A DNA stretch of 64,000 nt from an uncultured Collinsella sp. GTDB lineage: Bacteria > Actinomycetota > Coriobacteriia > Coriobacteriales > Coriobacteriaceae. The DNA is taken from assembly GCA_902496455.1 (NCBI GenBank), contig CABVAY010000006.1:1-64000 (forward strand), read 5' to 3'. Shown here in pieces: positions 1 through 11,030 of the stretch. The position numbers were made by a program, and so were the translations under genes. Under the pieces are notes generated by a model. It had not been told where the DNA came from. It did not search any database and was given only the letters and a program-made list of their open reading frames with translations. Each line of letters opens with the position of its first letter. Position 1 is the first letter of the stretch.

Positions 1-49
1 GCGCGAACGGCGCGCCTGTTTAGCGAAACTGGTGAAAAATAGATTGACG

Positions 50-457
50 CTAACAGCCGCCCACGCTGTGCCACTCGACGCGGGCGAGCTCGGAGACCGC
101 CGAGGCGGTGCAGCGGACCGCCAGCCACGCCACCCAGTCCTCGAAGTCGCGCGTGAAGCGCGCCCCGTGCCGCGCCCAGGGGACGGCCTCGGTGCGCACG
201 CCGTGCTCCGGGCAGCGCACCCTGCAGGGCGCGTACTCCAGGTAGCAGGCCGAGCGCGCCAGGTCCATCGCCCTCCACAGCCTGGGGGCCCCGCGGTTCG
301 CCATGTCGTAGAAGTCGCAGGCCCTGCCGCATACGGGGCAGCGGCGCTGCTCGCGCTTGTAGGGCCGGACGCTCACGACGATGCGCTCGGCCTCGATGCG
401 CGCGCCCAGGACGACCGTGCGGGCCAGACCGAGGGCGAGAATTAGTAGACTCTTCAT
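50..457 (-). pseudogene. Truncated ISL3-type transposase (N-terminal part)
   Basis: The 135 residues look like the N-terminal zinc-binding part of an ISL3-family transposase. A CPVCGR motif near residue 39 is followed by two further cysteines in a CRVRCPEHG stretch, and then by the start of the segment that usually leads into the helix-turn-helix (WHSVGG). Family members are about 400 residues long, so the DDE catalytic domain is missing. The reading frame stops at position 50, and the last 49 bases of the window show no continuation in any minus frame that I can recognise. It is therefore a broken insertion-sequence remnant, not an active element. The family call rests on the cysteine pattern and is moderately secure; a related zinc-finger transposase family is the alternative. 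Confidence 0.6.
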
Positions 458-514
458 GCGTCACGCCTCTTCGGTTGTCTGAATTTGGCTTAGCAATCAT
501 AGGCGGATGACGCG

Positions 515-540
515 GAAACGGCCCCTCCCGGGGCCGTTTC
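515..540. repeat. Perfect 11-bp hairpin upstream of transposase remnant
   Basis: GAAACGGCCCC and its exact complement are separated by the 4-nt loop TCCC. The hairpin lies about 60 bp upstream of the transposase fragment. It has no T-run on the side that would make it a terminator of citrate synthase. It may be a protective hairpin near an insertion-sequence end or part of a terminal repeat. Confidence 0.5.
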
Positions 541-652
541 AGTTCCAGATTGTTGTTTTCGCCCGCTGAGCTGGGCCTATGCCGGAATCTCTCCCACAGA
601 AACCACCGAAGAGCCAAAAACAATCATTCGATGCAGCCCTTTCTGCTGGCAT

Positions 653-690
653 AAAAAGCGTGGCCGAGGGCGGTGATGCCCTGGCCACGC
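653..690 (-). terminator. Rho-independent terminator of citrate synthase
   Basis: On the minus strand the stem GCGTGGCC with an inner AGGGC stem pairs with its complement and is followed by TTTTTA. It lies 25 bases past the citrate synthase stop codon. Confidence 0.85.
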
Positions 691-714
691 TCGTGTTCTA
701 TAACGGTGCGCGTC

Positions 715-2133
715 CTAACGGTCGGCGAGCGGCTTGTACTCCAGTGGCTCGATTACCGGACGGTATGCCGGGCGAATAATACGATGCGCGCAGAAGAGCT
801 CTTCCATGCGGTGCGCCGACCAGCCTGCCATGCGCGCGACGGCGAACAGCGGCGTAAAGAGCGTCTCGGGCACGCCGAGCATCTTGTAAATAAAGCCTGT
901 ATACAGGTCGATGTTGGCACAGATGGGTTTGGTCATGCCGTGGTCCCGCATCACCTGCGGCGCTAGGCGCTCAATACGCTCGATGAGCGCGAACTCCTCG
1001 CCCAGGTCCTTCTTGGCGGCCAGCGTGCGCGCGTAGTGGCGGCAGACCTCGGCGCGCGGGTCGCTGAGCGTGTAGACGGCATGTCCCATACCGTAGATGA
1101 GCCCCGTGCCGTCGAAGGCCTGCTTGTCCAAGATCTTGCCCAGATAGGAAGCGACCTCGTCGTCGTCTTCCCAGTTGGAAACGTGCGCGCGAATGTCCTC
1201 GTGCATGGATACGACCTTGGCGTTGGCGCCGCCGTGGCGTGGGCCCTTGAGCGAGCCGATGGCCGCGGCGTAGGCCGAATACGGGTCGGTGGCCGACGAC
1301 GACAGTACGCGGCAGGCGAACGTGGAATTGTTGCCGCCGCCGTGCTCGGCATGGAGCATAAGCATCACGTCGAGCAGCATCGCCTCGTCGCGGGTAAACG
1401 CCATGCCGCCGCGCAGCACCTGCAAAATGGTCTCGGCCGTGGACAGGCCGGGCGTGGGGTGCGGCACATGCACCTCGGAGCCGCGACGCTTGGCGACCGA
1501 AGCCATGTGCGCGAAGGCGGCAATACGGGGCAGACGGGCGAGCATGGAGATGGCAACATCGATCTCGTGCTCGGGGGTGATCACGTCGGGCTCGGCGTCG
1601 AAGGCATAGAGCAGCAGCACGGCGCGCTGAAGCACGTTCATGATGCTCGACGACACCGTGGTCATCGGGAATTCCTTAACGTACTCGTCGCTCAGGTGCC
1701 TAAACGCGCCCAGACGCCCGCAAAAGCCGTCGAGCTCATCCTTGTTGGGCAGCGAGCCCGTAATGAGCAGGTAGGCGACCTCTTCGTAGCCATAGCGGTC
1801 CTCGGCCTGGGCATTGTTGACGAGGTCCTCGATGTTGTAACCACGCAGCGTGAGTCGACCCTTGTCGGGCACGACCTGGCCGTCGACCTTGTTGTAGCCG
1901 TGCACGTCCGAGATACGGGTGAGGCCCGCGACCACGCCCGATCCGTCGGCATTGCGAAGACCGCGCTTAACATTGTGCTCGACAAACAGGCCCTCGTCAT
2001 AAGGCTCGGTGGGCATGCCGTAGTATAGATTTTCGCTTTCGGGCGAAATCTGGCGGCTTGCTTCGTAGTCCAAGACCAGGCGGCTCAGGTGGTCGTCGAA
2101 GCGGTAATAGATTTTCTTGGCGTCGTAGGCCAT
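715..2133 (-). CDS. gltA: Citrate synthase
   Basis: This enzyme condenses acetyl-CoA and oxaloacetate to citrate in the cytoplasm. In a fermentative anaerobe it probably feeds 2-oxoglutarate and glutamate synthesis rather than a full TCA cycle. The 472-residue protein shows the family's active-site blocks: LHAEHGGG with the catalytic histidine at 264, GPRHGGAN at 297-304, GMGHAVYT with the second histidine at 351, and ANIDLYTG with the catalytic aspartate at 409. The block around His351 reads HAVY instead of the HRVY of the E. coli enzyme, which I associate with the anaerobe-type citrate synthases. The ATG at 2133 is preceded by GGAGAGGAG. It lies 74 bp downstream of the ACT-domain gene on the same strand, so the two are probably co-transcribed, and a clear terminator follows. 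Confidence 0.95.
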   Translation of the reverse strand: MAYDAKKIYYRFDDHLSRLVLDYEASRQISPESENLYYGMPTEPYDEGLFVEHNVKRGLRNADGSGVVAGLTRISDVHGYNKVDGQVVPDKGRLTLRGYNIEDLVNNAQAEDRYGYEEVAYLLITGSLPNKDELDGFCGRLGAFRHLSDEYVKEFPMTTVSSSIMNVLQRAVLLLYAFDAEPDVITPEHEIDVAISMLARLPRIAAFAHMASVAKRRGSEVHVPHPTPGLSTAETILQVLRGGMAFTRDEAMLLDVMLMLHAEHGGGNNSTFACRVLSSSATDPYSAYAAAIGSLKGPRHGGANAKVVSMHEDIRAHVSNWEDDDEVASYLGKILDKQAFDGTGLIYGMGHAVYTLSDPRAEVCRHYARTLAAKKDLGEEFALIERIERLAPQVMRDHGMTKPICANIDLYTGFIYKMLGVPETLFTPLFAVARMAGWSAHRMEELFCAHRIIRPAYRPVIEPLEYKPLADR

Positions 2134-2207
2134 GCGCGCTCCTCTCCGGGCTATGTGGCGACGTTGCGCCTGGGCGCACGTTGGGCCGTCGTCACGCAGC
2201 CTGTTCG

Positions 2208-2495
2208 CTACAGGCGGTACATAAAGTTAAAGACGTCCTCGCGCTGGATGGACACGTTGACGCCCGAAAGCTCGCCGGCCTCGGCCAGGGCCTTCTGCAG
2301 CTCGGCGAAGTCGAGCTTGGACTCGGCGGTGTCGGCCAGCATGGTCATGGTGAAGATGTCCTCGATAATGGACTGCGTAATGTCGCGGATGTCGACATTG
2401 GCTTCGCCCAGGACGCGGGTGACGCCGGCGACAATGCCGGGGCGGTTCTTGCCAAGGACGGTGATGACGATACGGGAGGACGAGATCTCGGCCAT
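2208..2495 (-). CDS. ACT domain protein (UPF0237 type)
   Basis: This 95-residue protein is a single ACT domain, a small ligand-binding fold that senses amino acids or related metabolites. The start, with RIVITVLGKNRPGIVAGV, is the classic ACT glycine-rich turn, and the second half (VNVSIQREDVFNFMYRL) matches the small stand-alone ACT proteins of Gram-positive bacteria. It has no catalytic domain. It precedes citrate synthase on the same strand with a short gap, which suggests co-expression. In many Gram-positives this protein is instead followed by a DUF711 protein, which is not present here. The ligand is unknown. Confidence 0.85.
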   Translation of the reverse strand: MAEISSSRIVITVLGKNRPGIVAGVTRVLGEANVDIRDITQSIIEDIFTMTMLADTAESKLDFAELQKALAEAGELSGVNVSIQREDVFNFMYRL

Positions 2496-2731
2496 GGGAA
2501 ACCCTTTCGCGTGTTAGCGGCGCGCGGCGGCGCTCCGCTACGGTACAGTGTTCATCATTGTACCTGTCCCGTGCAAAAAGGGGCACCTTTGCTGCGGCGT
2601 TACACGTCTGCAACATGGAGCGCTTGTCTCGTAGGGTGTATTTTTGGCACCCTGGACAGCTCGGGCGGCTCTGTTGGCGCCGCGATCGGGCAGATTCGCC
2701 TGTGCACTCCGGCGTAAAGACCGTGAACCTT
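2496..2731. other. Divergent intergenic region, no gene seen
   Basis: The gap between the ACT gene and L31 is 349 bp in total and contains no convincing gene. It holds a fragment ACCTGTCCCGTGC at about 2560-2572 that resembles the GTCCC-containing palindromes found elsewhere in this window. The L31 promoter lies at its right end. Confidence 0.5.
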
Positions 2732-2760
2732 TTGTGGGACGCTCGACGCCGTGGTAACAT
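2732..2760 (+). promoter_or_regulatory. Sigma-A-type promoter for rpmE
   Basis: TTGTGG and TAACAT are separated by 17 bp, about 85 bp before the L31 start codon. The match to the consensus is moderate. Confidence 0.5.
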
Positions 2761-2844
2761 AGCCGAGTTTGTTGTCTTGGTCGGAAACCAAGACGCCTTA
2801 TGCGCTGATCGGTAACCAGCGCCTGACCAATAAGGAGTCCTACC

Positions 2845-3270
2845 ATGAAGCAGGGTATCCATCCCCAGTATGTCGAGTGCACGGTGACGTGCTCCTGCGG
2901 CAACACCTTCAAGACGCACGCTACCGTGTCCGAGATGAGGGTCGAGCTTTGCAACGAGTGCCACCCGTTCTACACCGGCCAGCAGAAGTTCGTCGACACC
3001 GGTGGACGCGTCCAGCGCTTCGCCGACAAGTTCGGTGGCGCCGCTGCCGCCCAGCTCAAGAAGGCCGAGGAGGCCAAGGCTGCCAAGGCCGCCAAGGCTG
3101 CTGAGGCCGAGGCCGCTCGCAAGGCCGCCGCTGAGGCTAAGGCTGCCGAGAAGGCCAAGCGTGCCGCTAAGTTTGCCGAGGAGGCTGCCAAGCAGGCCGC
3201 CGAGGCTCCCGCAGAGGCTCCCGTCGAGGAGGCCGCTGCCGAGGCCGAGACCACCGAGGCTGCTGAGTAA
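2845..3270 (+). CDS. rpmE: 50S ribosomal protein L31 with long Ala/Lys/Glu tail
   Basis: Residues 1 to about 70 are a zinc-type L31: the four ligand cysteines C16, C18, C36 and C39 are present, with the signatures CSCGNTF and [11 protein letters not shown]31 sits in the central protuberance of the large ribosomal subunit and bridges to the small subunit. The usual protein is 70 to 90 residues long; this one is 141. The extra 70 residues are almost only Ala, Lys, Glu and Pro, with repeated [12 protein letters not shown] units, and are predicted to be helical or disordered and charged. The start ATG follows TAAGGAG. The gene has its own promoter and terminator. The tail is in frame and keeps the codon usage of the rest of the gene, so it is part of the protein. 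Confidence 0.95.
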   Translation: MKQGIHPQYVECTVTCSCGNTFKTHATVSEMRVELCNECHPFYTGQQKFVDTGGRVQRFADKFGGAAAAQLKKAEEAKAAKAAKAAEAEAARKAAAEAKAAEKAKRAAKFAEEAAKQAAEAPAEAPVEEAAAEAETTEAAE

Positions 3271-3303
3271 ATAGCTCGCCGAGGAATCGCTCGCATTCAT
3301 GGC

Positions 3304-3340
3304 AAAAGGGCCGTGCACCCAATTGGTGCACGGCCCTTTT
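3304..3340 (+). terminator. Terminator of rpmE
   Basis: A perfect 16-bp stem (AAAAGGGCCGTGCACC and its complement) with a 5-nt loop ends in TTTT, 33 bp after the stop codon. Confidence 0.9.
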
Positions 3341-3404
3341 CTTATCGACGCAAAGTAGCACGTCCTCTTTGCACCGAACGGTGGGGATTTTTCGTTTGCC
3401 CAGA

Positions 3405-3445
3405 TAAAACCTGCCAAAATAAACCTGTCCCTTTTTGGCAGGTAA
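3405..3445. repeat. Palindromic repeat family P3, copy 1
   Basis: AACCTGCCAAAA pairs with TTTTTGGCAGGT around a loop that contains AACCTGTCCC. It sits directly before the ribosome binding site of the exporter gene. Related copies are at 4822-4848 (partial) and 16994-17034. Confidence 0.75.
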
Positions 3446-3460
3446 CCGATAGGAGGCTAC

Positions 3461-4564
3461 GTGGACACATCGACGTCCTTGGGCAATCGCGAGCTCGCGG
3501 TGGCAAAGAAGCGTGCGCTCGATGCTGCCTATTTTAGGAAGGGTATCGCTGTCGCGGCGCTTTCGAGCTGCATGTATGCGCTGTACACGGCCTTTGTTAC
3601 CGCCGGTCAGCTCTTTGGCGTTTGGGCCGGTTGGTTCGATGCATTTGCTCCCTCCGGCCTTTTGGCGGTATTCATCTTGCCCACGATCGCCTCGGGCGTC
3701 AATGACGTGCTGAGTGCCGTCTGGGCCACGTTTTTCACTGCCGGTCAGGGCAAACTCGCCGACCTAGGCCGCTGCATCGCCTCAAAGCCCGGCGTCATCG
3801 TTATCGCCGCCGCCTTCATTGGCGGGCCCATCGCTTCTGCCGCCTACGTTATCGCGCTTTCGCAGGCAGGCACGCTTGCCGTGCCCATCGCCGCGCTCAA
3901 CCCCGCGATCGGTGCGGTGCTCGCCCGCGTGCTCTACCGACAGCCGCTTAGCCCCCGTGTCGTCACCGGCATCGTTGTCTGCGTGTTCGCCGGCGCCATG
4001 ATCGGTAGCGCCGGCCTGAGCGGGCAGGCATCTTCCGGCATGGCGCTCGGCCTGGGTCTGGCGCTGTTAGCCGCCCTGTGCTGGGGCGTCGAGGGATGCG
4101 TGGGCGGCCGCGCCACCTGCATGATCGATCCTCAGATCGCCATCAACATCCGTCAGCTTGTCTCGGGCGTCGGCAACCTGTGCTTGGTACTGCCGGCCCT
4201 AACCTTGGCATGCGGAGAGCCCCTTGGTCAGAGTTACGTCCTTGTCGCCCAAGCGCTCACCGACAAATCCTCCGTCGTGTTTTTCGCCTGCTCCGGTTTT
4301 GCCGCCTACTTTTCGTTTATGAGCTGGTATCGCGCCAACTCCATGTGCGGCACGGCGCTGGGCATGGCCATCAACGGCACCTATACCTTTACAGCGCCGC
4401 TGTTTACGTGGATTATCGTCGGCCTGGTCTTGGGCTTTGACGGCTACGCGCTTCCGTCCGTCGCATGGGTGGCGGCCGTCGTCAACCTCGTCGGCATTTG
4501 CCTGATCGCCGTGAATCCCCTCGACATGGTTAAAAAGGACGGTGATCGGGATGCTTCCGCTTAA
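3461..4564 (+). CDS. EamA/DMT-family transporter
   Basis: The 367-residue protein has about ten hydrophobic segments and two internally similar halves, as in the drug/metabolite transporter superfamily. The segment with AVPIAALNPAIGAVLARVLY followed by VTGIVVCVFAGAMIG is typical of an EamA repeat end. It probably exports or imports a small metabolite across the cytoplasmic membrane; the substrate cannot be read from the sequence. The start codon is GTG at 3461, preceded by GATAGGAGG. Its 3' end overlaps the start of the next small gene by 14 bases, so the two are translationally linked. A P3 palindrome lies just upstream of its ribosome binding site. Confidence 0.8.
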   Translation: MDTSTSLGNRELAVAKKRALDAAYFRKGIAVAALSSCMYALYTAFVTAGQLFGVWAGWFDAFAPSGLLAVFILPTIASGVNDVLSAVWATFFTAGQGKLADLGRCIASKPGVIVIAAAFIGGPIASAAYVIALSQAGTLAVPIAALNPAIGAVLARVLYRQPLSPRVVTGIVVCVFAGAMIGSAGLSGQASSGMALGLGLALLAALCWGVEGCVGGRATCMIDPQIAINIRQLVSGVGNLCLVLPALTLACGEPLGQSYVLVAQALTDKSSVVFFACSGFAAYFSFMSWYRANSMCGTALGMAINGTYTFTAPLFTWIIVGLVLGFDGYALPSVAWVAAVVNLVGICLIAVNPLDMVKKDGDRDASA

Positions 4565-4823
4565 CTATGCCATGCTCGATTATTTTGTTTGCCATGACGA
4601 GGCTTGCGTCGATGATGTGATGGCCGATCTCGCGGCCGAGTATGCATCGTTTGCCGCCTTTGCAAGGCCGCGCATGCAGGAGGCGCTCATGACCGCGCAC
4701 AAGAATGGCCTGATTGACGAGGCGCGCTTTGATTTGAATGCCGAAGGCGAGCTTCGCGTCTACTATCGGGCGAGCGCCGAGCAGCGCAAAGTTATCGGCG
4801 CCTATCTGGGCCGTAGCCACTAA
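4551..4823 (+). CDS. Small protein of unknown function
   Basis: I do not recognise a family. The 90-residue product is soluble and mildly acidic, with predicted helices (VDDVMADLAAEYASFAAFA) and a C-terminal strand-like stretch (GELRVYYRASAEQRKV). Its ATG at 4551 overlaps the end of the transporter gene by 14 bases; a GTG three codons upstream (4542) is an alternative start. The tight overlap suggests that it is made together with the transporter, perhaps as an accessory. It is followed immediately by a partial P3 palindrome. Confidence 0.6.
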   Translation: MLPLNYAMLDYFVCHDEACVDDVMADLAAEYASFAAFARPRMQEALMTAHKNGLIDEARFDLNAEGELRVYYRASAEQRKVIGAYLGRSH

Positions 4824-4848
4824 AATAAAACGTCCCTTTTTGGCAGGT
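4822..4848. repeat. Palindromic repeat family P3, partial copy 2
   Basis: Only the right part is preserved (GTCCCTTTTTGGCAGGT). The left arm is eroded to AAAATAAAA. It overlaps the stop codon of the preceding gene. Confidence 0.55.
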
Positions 4849-4979
4849 CGGTCGTAGTTATTACGTGGGGGATGAGGTCGAGCGTATAGCGTGCGTCCCG
4901 TTTGGCTAAAGTACAACTATCTGTGTTTAACTCGCCCAGTGCAGTGCGCTACGGGCGATGGCCAAAAAAGGAAAACCAC

Positions 4980-7786
<2,807 letters not shown>

Positions 7787-7787
<1 letters not shown>

Positions 7788-8935
7788 TGGCTGAGGCTTT
7801 AGAGGTAACGCCCGCCGAGCTGGACGCGTTTGCGGACCGGCTTGGCGAGGTCGAGTCGTATCTTCATTTGGACGAGAAGCGCACGCGCGTGACCGAGCTC
7901 GAGGCTAAAAGCGTGGCCCCCGGCTTTTGGGATGACGCCGATGCCGCTCGCGCCACCATGGAGGAAATCGCTCGCGCCAAGGAAGATATCGCTGCCGTGG
8001 ATACCGCGCGCGGCGAGCTATCTGACGCCCGCGCGGCGCTGGAGCTTGCCGAGGAGATGGGCGACGACCCCGATGCCGCCGCATTGCGCGAGGAGGCTGC
8101 CGCTACGGCAGAACGCCTGGCCCGCGCTATCGACGAGCTCGAGCTTTCGAGCTGGTTTACCGGTGAGTTCGATCACGGCGATGCCATTGTGACCATCAAG
8201 CCCGGACAGGGTGGCCTGGAGGCACAGGACTGGACCTTCATGCTCTTTAAGATGTACATGAAGTACTGCCAGCGTCGCGGCTGGAAGGTCACCATTAACG
8301 ACTGCCCCGCGGCCGAGGTCATCGGCATCGACCGTGCGACCTTTACCGTCGAGGGCAAGGACGCGTTTGGCATGCTGCGCGCCGAGGCCGGTGTGCACCG
8401 TCTGGTGCGCATTAGCCCCACCGACGACAAGAAGCGCCGCCAGACCACGTTTGCCGGCGTCGAGGTCATCCCCGTGCTGCCTGACGATATCGACATCGAG
8501 ATCAGTCCCGACGATATCCGCGTGGACGTGTATCACGCGAGCGGCCCGGGCGGACAGGGCGTCAACACCACCGACTCCGCCGTACGCGTGACGCATTTCC
8601 CCAGCGGCATTGTGGTCACCTGCCAAAACGAGCGCAGCCAGATCCAGAACAAGGCCGCGTGCATGCAGATCCTCAAGGCTCGCCTGTACGAGATTGAGCT
8701 CGAGAAGCGTGCCGAGGCGCTCGATGAGATTCGCGGACCCAAGACCACGATTGGTTTTGGCAACCAGATCCGCAGCTACGTGCTCTACCCGTACCAGATG
8801 GTCAAGGACCTACGCACGGGCGTGGAGACCAGCAATGTCGAGGCCGTTCTTGACGATGGCGACCTGGACCCGTTTGTTATTGGCTACCATCGCTGGGCCA
8901 CCGGCAACGCCGATGCGGAAGGCTCGGAGGTCTAA
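7787..8935 (+). CDS. prfB: Peptide chain release factor 2 with Ser-Pro-Thr recognition tripeptide
   Basis: RF2 recognises stop codons and triggers peptide release on the ribosome. The 382-residue protein has the normal RF2 layout: an N-terminal coiled-coil domain with FWDD, domain 2, and the catalytic GGQ loop (HASGPGGQGVN). The stop-codon recognition loop at residues 210-212 reads Ser-Pro-Thr, followed by DDKKRRQTTF, where E. coli RF2 has Ser-Pro-Phe; RF1 has Pro-x-Thr. The DNA reads AGC CCC ACC at 8414-8422. There is no in-frame UGA near codon 25, so the programmed +1 frameshift that autoregulates RF2 in many bacteria is absent. Translation is coupled to secA by a TAATG overlap. Confidence 0.95.
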
Positions 8936-9059
8936 AACATCGGGCGGCTTCAAACCGATGCTAAGCCCAACGGTTGGACGGGTTTGTATCCAGAATAAAC
9001 CCTGCGCAGGGGTGGTTTTTGTCCGGCGAATCGGTAGAATCGAATACAAGAAGAAGTTC

Positions 9060-9088
9060 AAAGCGCATCCGTTTGGGTGCGCTTTTTT
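9060..9088 (+). terminator. Terminator after prfB
   Basis: AAAGCGCATCC pairs with GGGTGCGCTTT (one G-U pair) and is followed by TTTTT. It lies 125 bp after prfB and 12 bp before the next gene, so it probably ends the secA-prfB transcript or attenuates readthrough into yitT. Confidence 0.75.
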
Positions 9089-9100
9089 GAGGGAGGCAGC

Positions 9101-9991
9101 ATGGCATATCGTCTGGACATCAAGCGCATTCTTTCGATGAACTTCTTTCACGACCTGCCCCAGATCATGTTGGGGTGTGCCTTGGCCGCCATCGCGACCG
9201 ACTTGTTTTTGATTCCCAACGGTCTTGCCGCCGGTGGCGTTACGGGCCTTGCCACCATTATCCAGGCGGTCGGCGCGGCGCGCGGCCTATCGCTTCCCGT
9301 TGGTATTCAGACGATCGTGATGAACGCCTTGCTGTTGTTGGTCGTTATGCGCGAGGGCGGCATGTTCTACGTGGTGCAGACCGCGACGGGCTTTGTGCTG
9401 CTGGGCTTCTTTACCGATCTGTTCGCCCCGTTTGTAGCACCTCTGGCGGATGCGGACCTGATGCTCCCTGCCATGTGGGGCGGCATTATTACGGGCATCG
9501 GTTACGGCATGGTGTTGCGCGCCGGCGCCAACACCGGCGGCTCGGACACGATTGGCCAAATCATCTCGCGTAACACCTCGCTGCCGGTGGGCTCGACCGT
9601 CATGGCGATCGATGTTGCCGTATGCGCGCTATCGGCTCCGGTCTTTTCAATCGAAAACGCACTGTATGCAGGCCTTTCGATGGTCATTAGCGGCTACGTG
9701 ATCGATGCCGTGGTCGATGGTGGCAACAAACGCCGTATGGTACTCATCATCTCGGACAAGTTCCCTGATATCGCTGCCGATATCATGTATGGCCTGGGTC
9801 GTGGTTGTACCAAGTTTAAGGCGACTGGCATGTATTCGGGTGCCGAGAAGCCAGTGGTTATGGTCATCGTGAGCCGTCGAGAGCTCAATACCCTCAAGAC
9901 GATCGTGCGCGAGCGCGATCCTCATGCCATCGTGACGGTTGCCGACGTTACGGAAGCCTTCGGCGAGGGATTCAAGGACATTAGCGCGTAG
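9101..9991 (+). CDS. YitT-family membrane protein
   Basis: This integral membrane protein belongs to the YitT family (DUF161 membrane domain plus DUF2179 cytoplasmic domain). About six hydrophobic segments occupy residues 15-200, with the family signatures IPNGLAAGGVTG and RAGANTGGSDTIGQI. The last 90 residues form the soluble DUF2179 domain (GRGCTKFKATGMYSG). The cellular role of the family is poorly known. The ATG at 9101 follows GAGGGAGG; the reading frame is open further upstream but passes through the terminator hairpin, so that start is unlikely. Confidence 0.88.
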   Translation: MAYRLDIKRILSMNFFHDLPQIMLGCALAAIATDLFLIPNGLAAGGVTGLATIIQAVGAARGLSLPVGIQTIVMNALLLLVVMREGGMFYVVQTATGFVLLGFFTDLFAPFVAPLADADLMLPAMWGGIITGIGYGMVLRAGANTGGSDTIGQIISRNTSLPVGSTVMAIDVAVCALSAPVFSIENALYAGLSMVISGYVIDAVVDGGNKRRMVLIISDKFPDIAADIMYGLGRGCTKFKATGMYSGAEKPVVMVIVSRRELNTLKTIVRERDPHAIVTVADVTEAFGEGFKDISA

Positions 9992-10198
9992 GGTCGATCG
10001 CGTTCCATCCAAAAGACGTTCACATTGATAAACCGTTTCATCAGCGGTTCTGCCTGCTCAATTGTTCAAATAATGATAAATACTCTGGTAAAGCTTCCAG
10101 TTTCCAGCATAATGAATGACGTACGTGCATCGCGGCTGGGTTGGGACGACCTTCTGTGCCGTGCGCATCTTGTCTAAAGAGGATGAAAGGAAGGCACA
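9992..10198. other. Intergenic region upstream of transketolase
   Basis: The 207 bp contain no gene. An A+T-rich stretch (about 10055-10090) could hold the transketolase promoter, but no clear pair of promoter boxes stands out. Confidence 0.3.
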
Positions 10199-11029
10199 AT
10201 GAGCGACGAAGAGCTCAAAAAGGTTGCCAACGAGGTAAGGAAGGGCATCGTCACCGGAGTGCACGCTGCCAAGTCCGGCCATCCGGGCGGTTCGCTCGGC
10301 GCTGCCGACATCATGACCTATCTGTACTTTGAGGAAATGAACGTCGACCCGGCCGATCCCCGCAAGGCCGACCGCGATCGCTTTGTGCTCTCCAAGGGCC
10401 ACTGTGCTCCGGGTCTGTACGCCGTGCTCGCCGAGCGCGGGTTCTTCCCCAAGGAGGACCTCGAGACGCTGCGCCATATCGGCGGCCACCTGCAGGGTCA
10501 TCCCAACATGAACGACACCCCGGGCGTCGACATGTCCACCGGCTCGCTCGGCCAGGGTATCTCCGCCGCCGTGGGTATGGCCGTTGCCGCCAAGCACTGG
10601 GGCGATACTTACCGCACGTACGCCCTGCTGGGCGATGGCGAGAGCGAGGAGGGCCAGGTCTGGGAGGCCGCCATGTTTGCCGGCAACCAGCAGCTCGATA
10701 ACCTCTGCGTGATCGTCGACCACAACGGCCTGCAGATCGACGGCCCCGTCGAGGAGGTCAACGACCCCATGCCGCTCGCCGACAAGTTCCGCGCGTTCAA
10801 GTTCCACGTGGTGGAGCTCGCCGACGGCAACGACTTCGACCAGATCCGCGCCGCCTTTGCCGAGGCTCGCGCCACCAAGGGGCAGCCGACCGCCATTATC
10901 GCCGAGACCCTGAAGGGCAAGGGCGTGTCCTTTATGGAGAACCAGGTTGGTTGGCACGGCAAGGCCCCCAACGATGAACAGTTTGAGCAGGCCATGGCAG
11001 AGCTCACGGCCGCCGGAGAGGAGCTCTAG
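10199..11029 (+). CDS. Transketolase, N-terminal (thiamine diphosphate) subunit
   Basis: Transketolase moves two-carbon units between sugar phosphates in the non-oxidative pentose phosphate pathway. In this organism the enzyme is split into two polypeptides, and this 276-residue subunit corresponds to the thiamine-diphosphate-binding half. It carries SGHPGGSLG, the invariant histidines in SKGHCAPGLY and GGHLQGHPN, and the cofactor motif GDGESEEGQVWEA followed by DHNGLQ. The ATG follows AAAGGAAGG. One base separates its stop codon from the start of the second subunit, so both are made from one message in equal amounts. Confidence 0.95.
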   Translation: MSDEELKKVANEVRKGIVTGVHAAKSGHPGGSLGAADIMTYLYFEEMNVDPADPRKADRDRFVLSKGHCAPGLYAVLAERGFFPKEDLETLRHIGGHLQGHPNMNDTPGVDMSTGSLGQGISAAVGMAVAAKHWGDTYRTYALLGDGESEEGQVWEAAMFAGNQQLDNLCVIVDHNGLQIDGPVEEVNDPMPLADKFRAFKFHVVELADGNDFDQIRAAFAEARATKGQPTAIIAETLKGKGVSFMENQVGWHGKAPNDEQFEQAMAELTAAGEEL

Positions 11030-11030
11030 G

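Noticed and set aside
50..540. Intact ISL3 insertion sequence
   Set aside because: Only the N-terminal third of the transposase is present, and no pair of terminal repeats can be identified.
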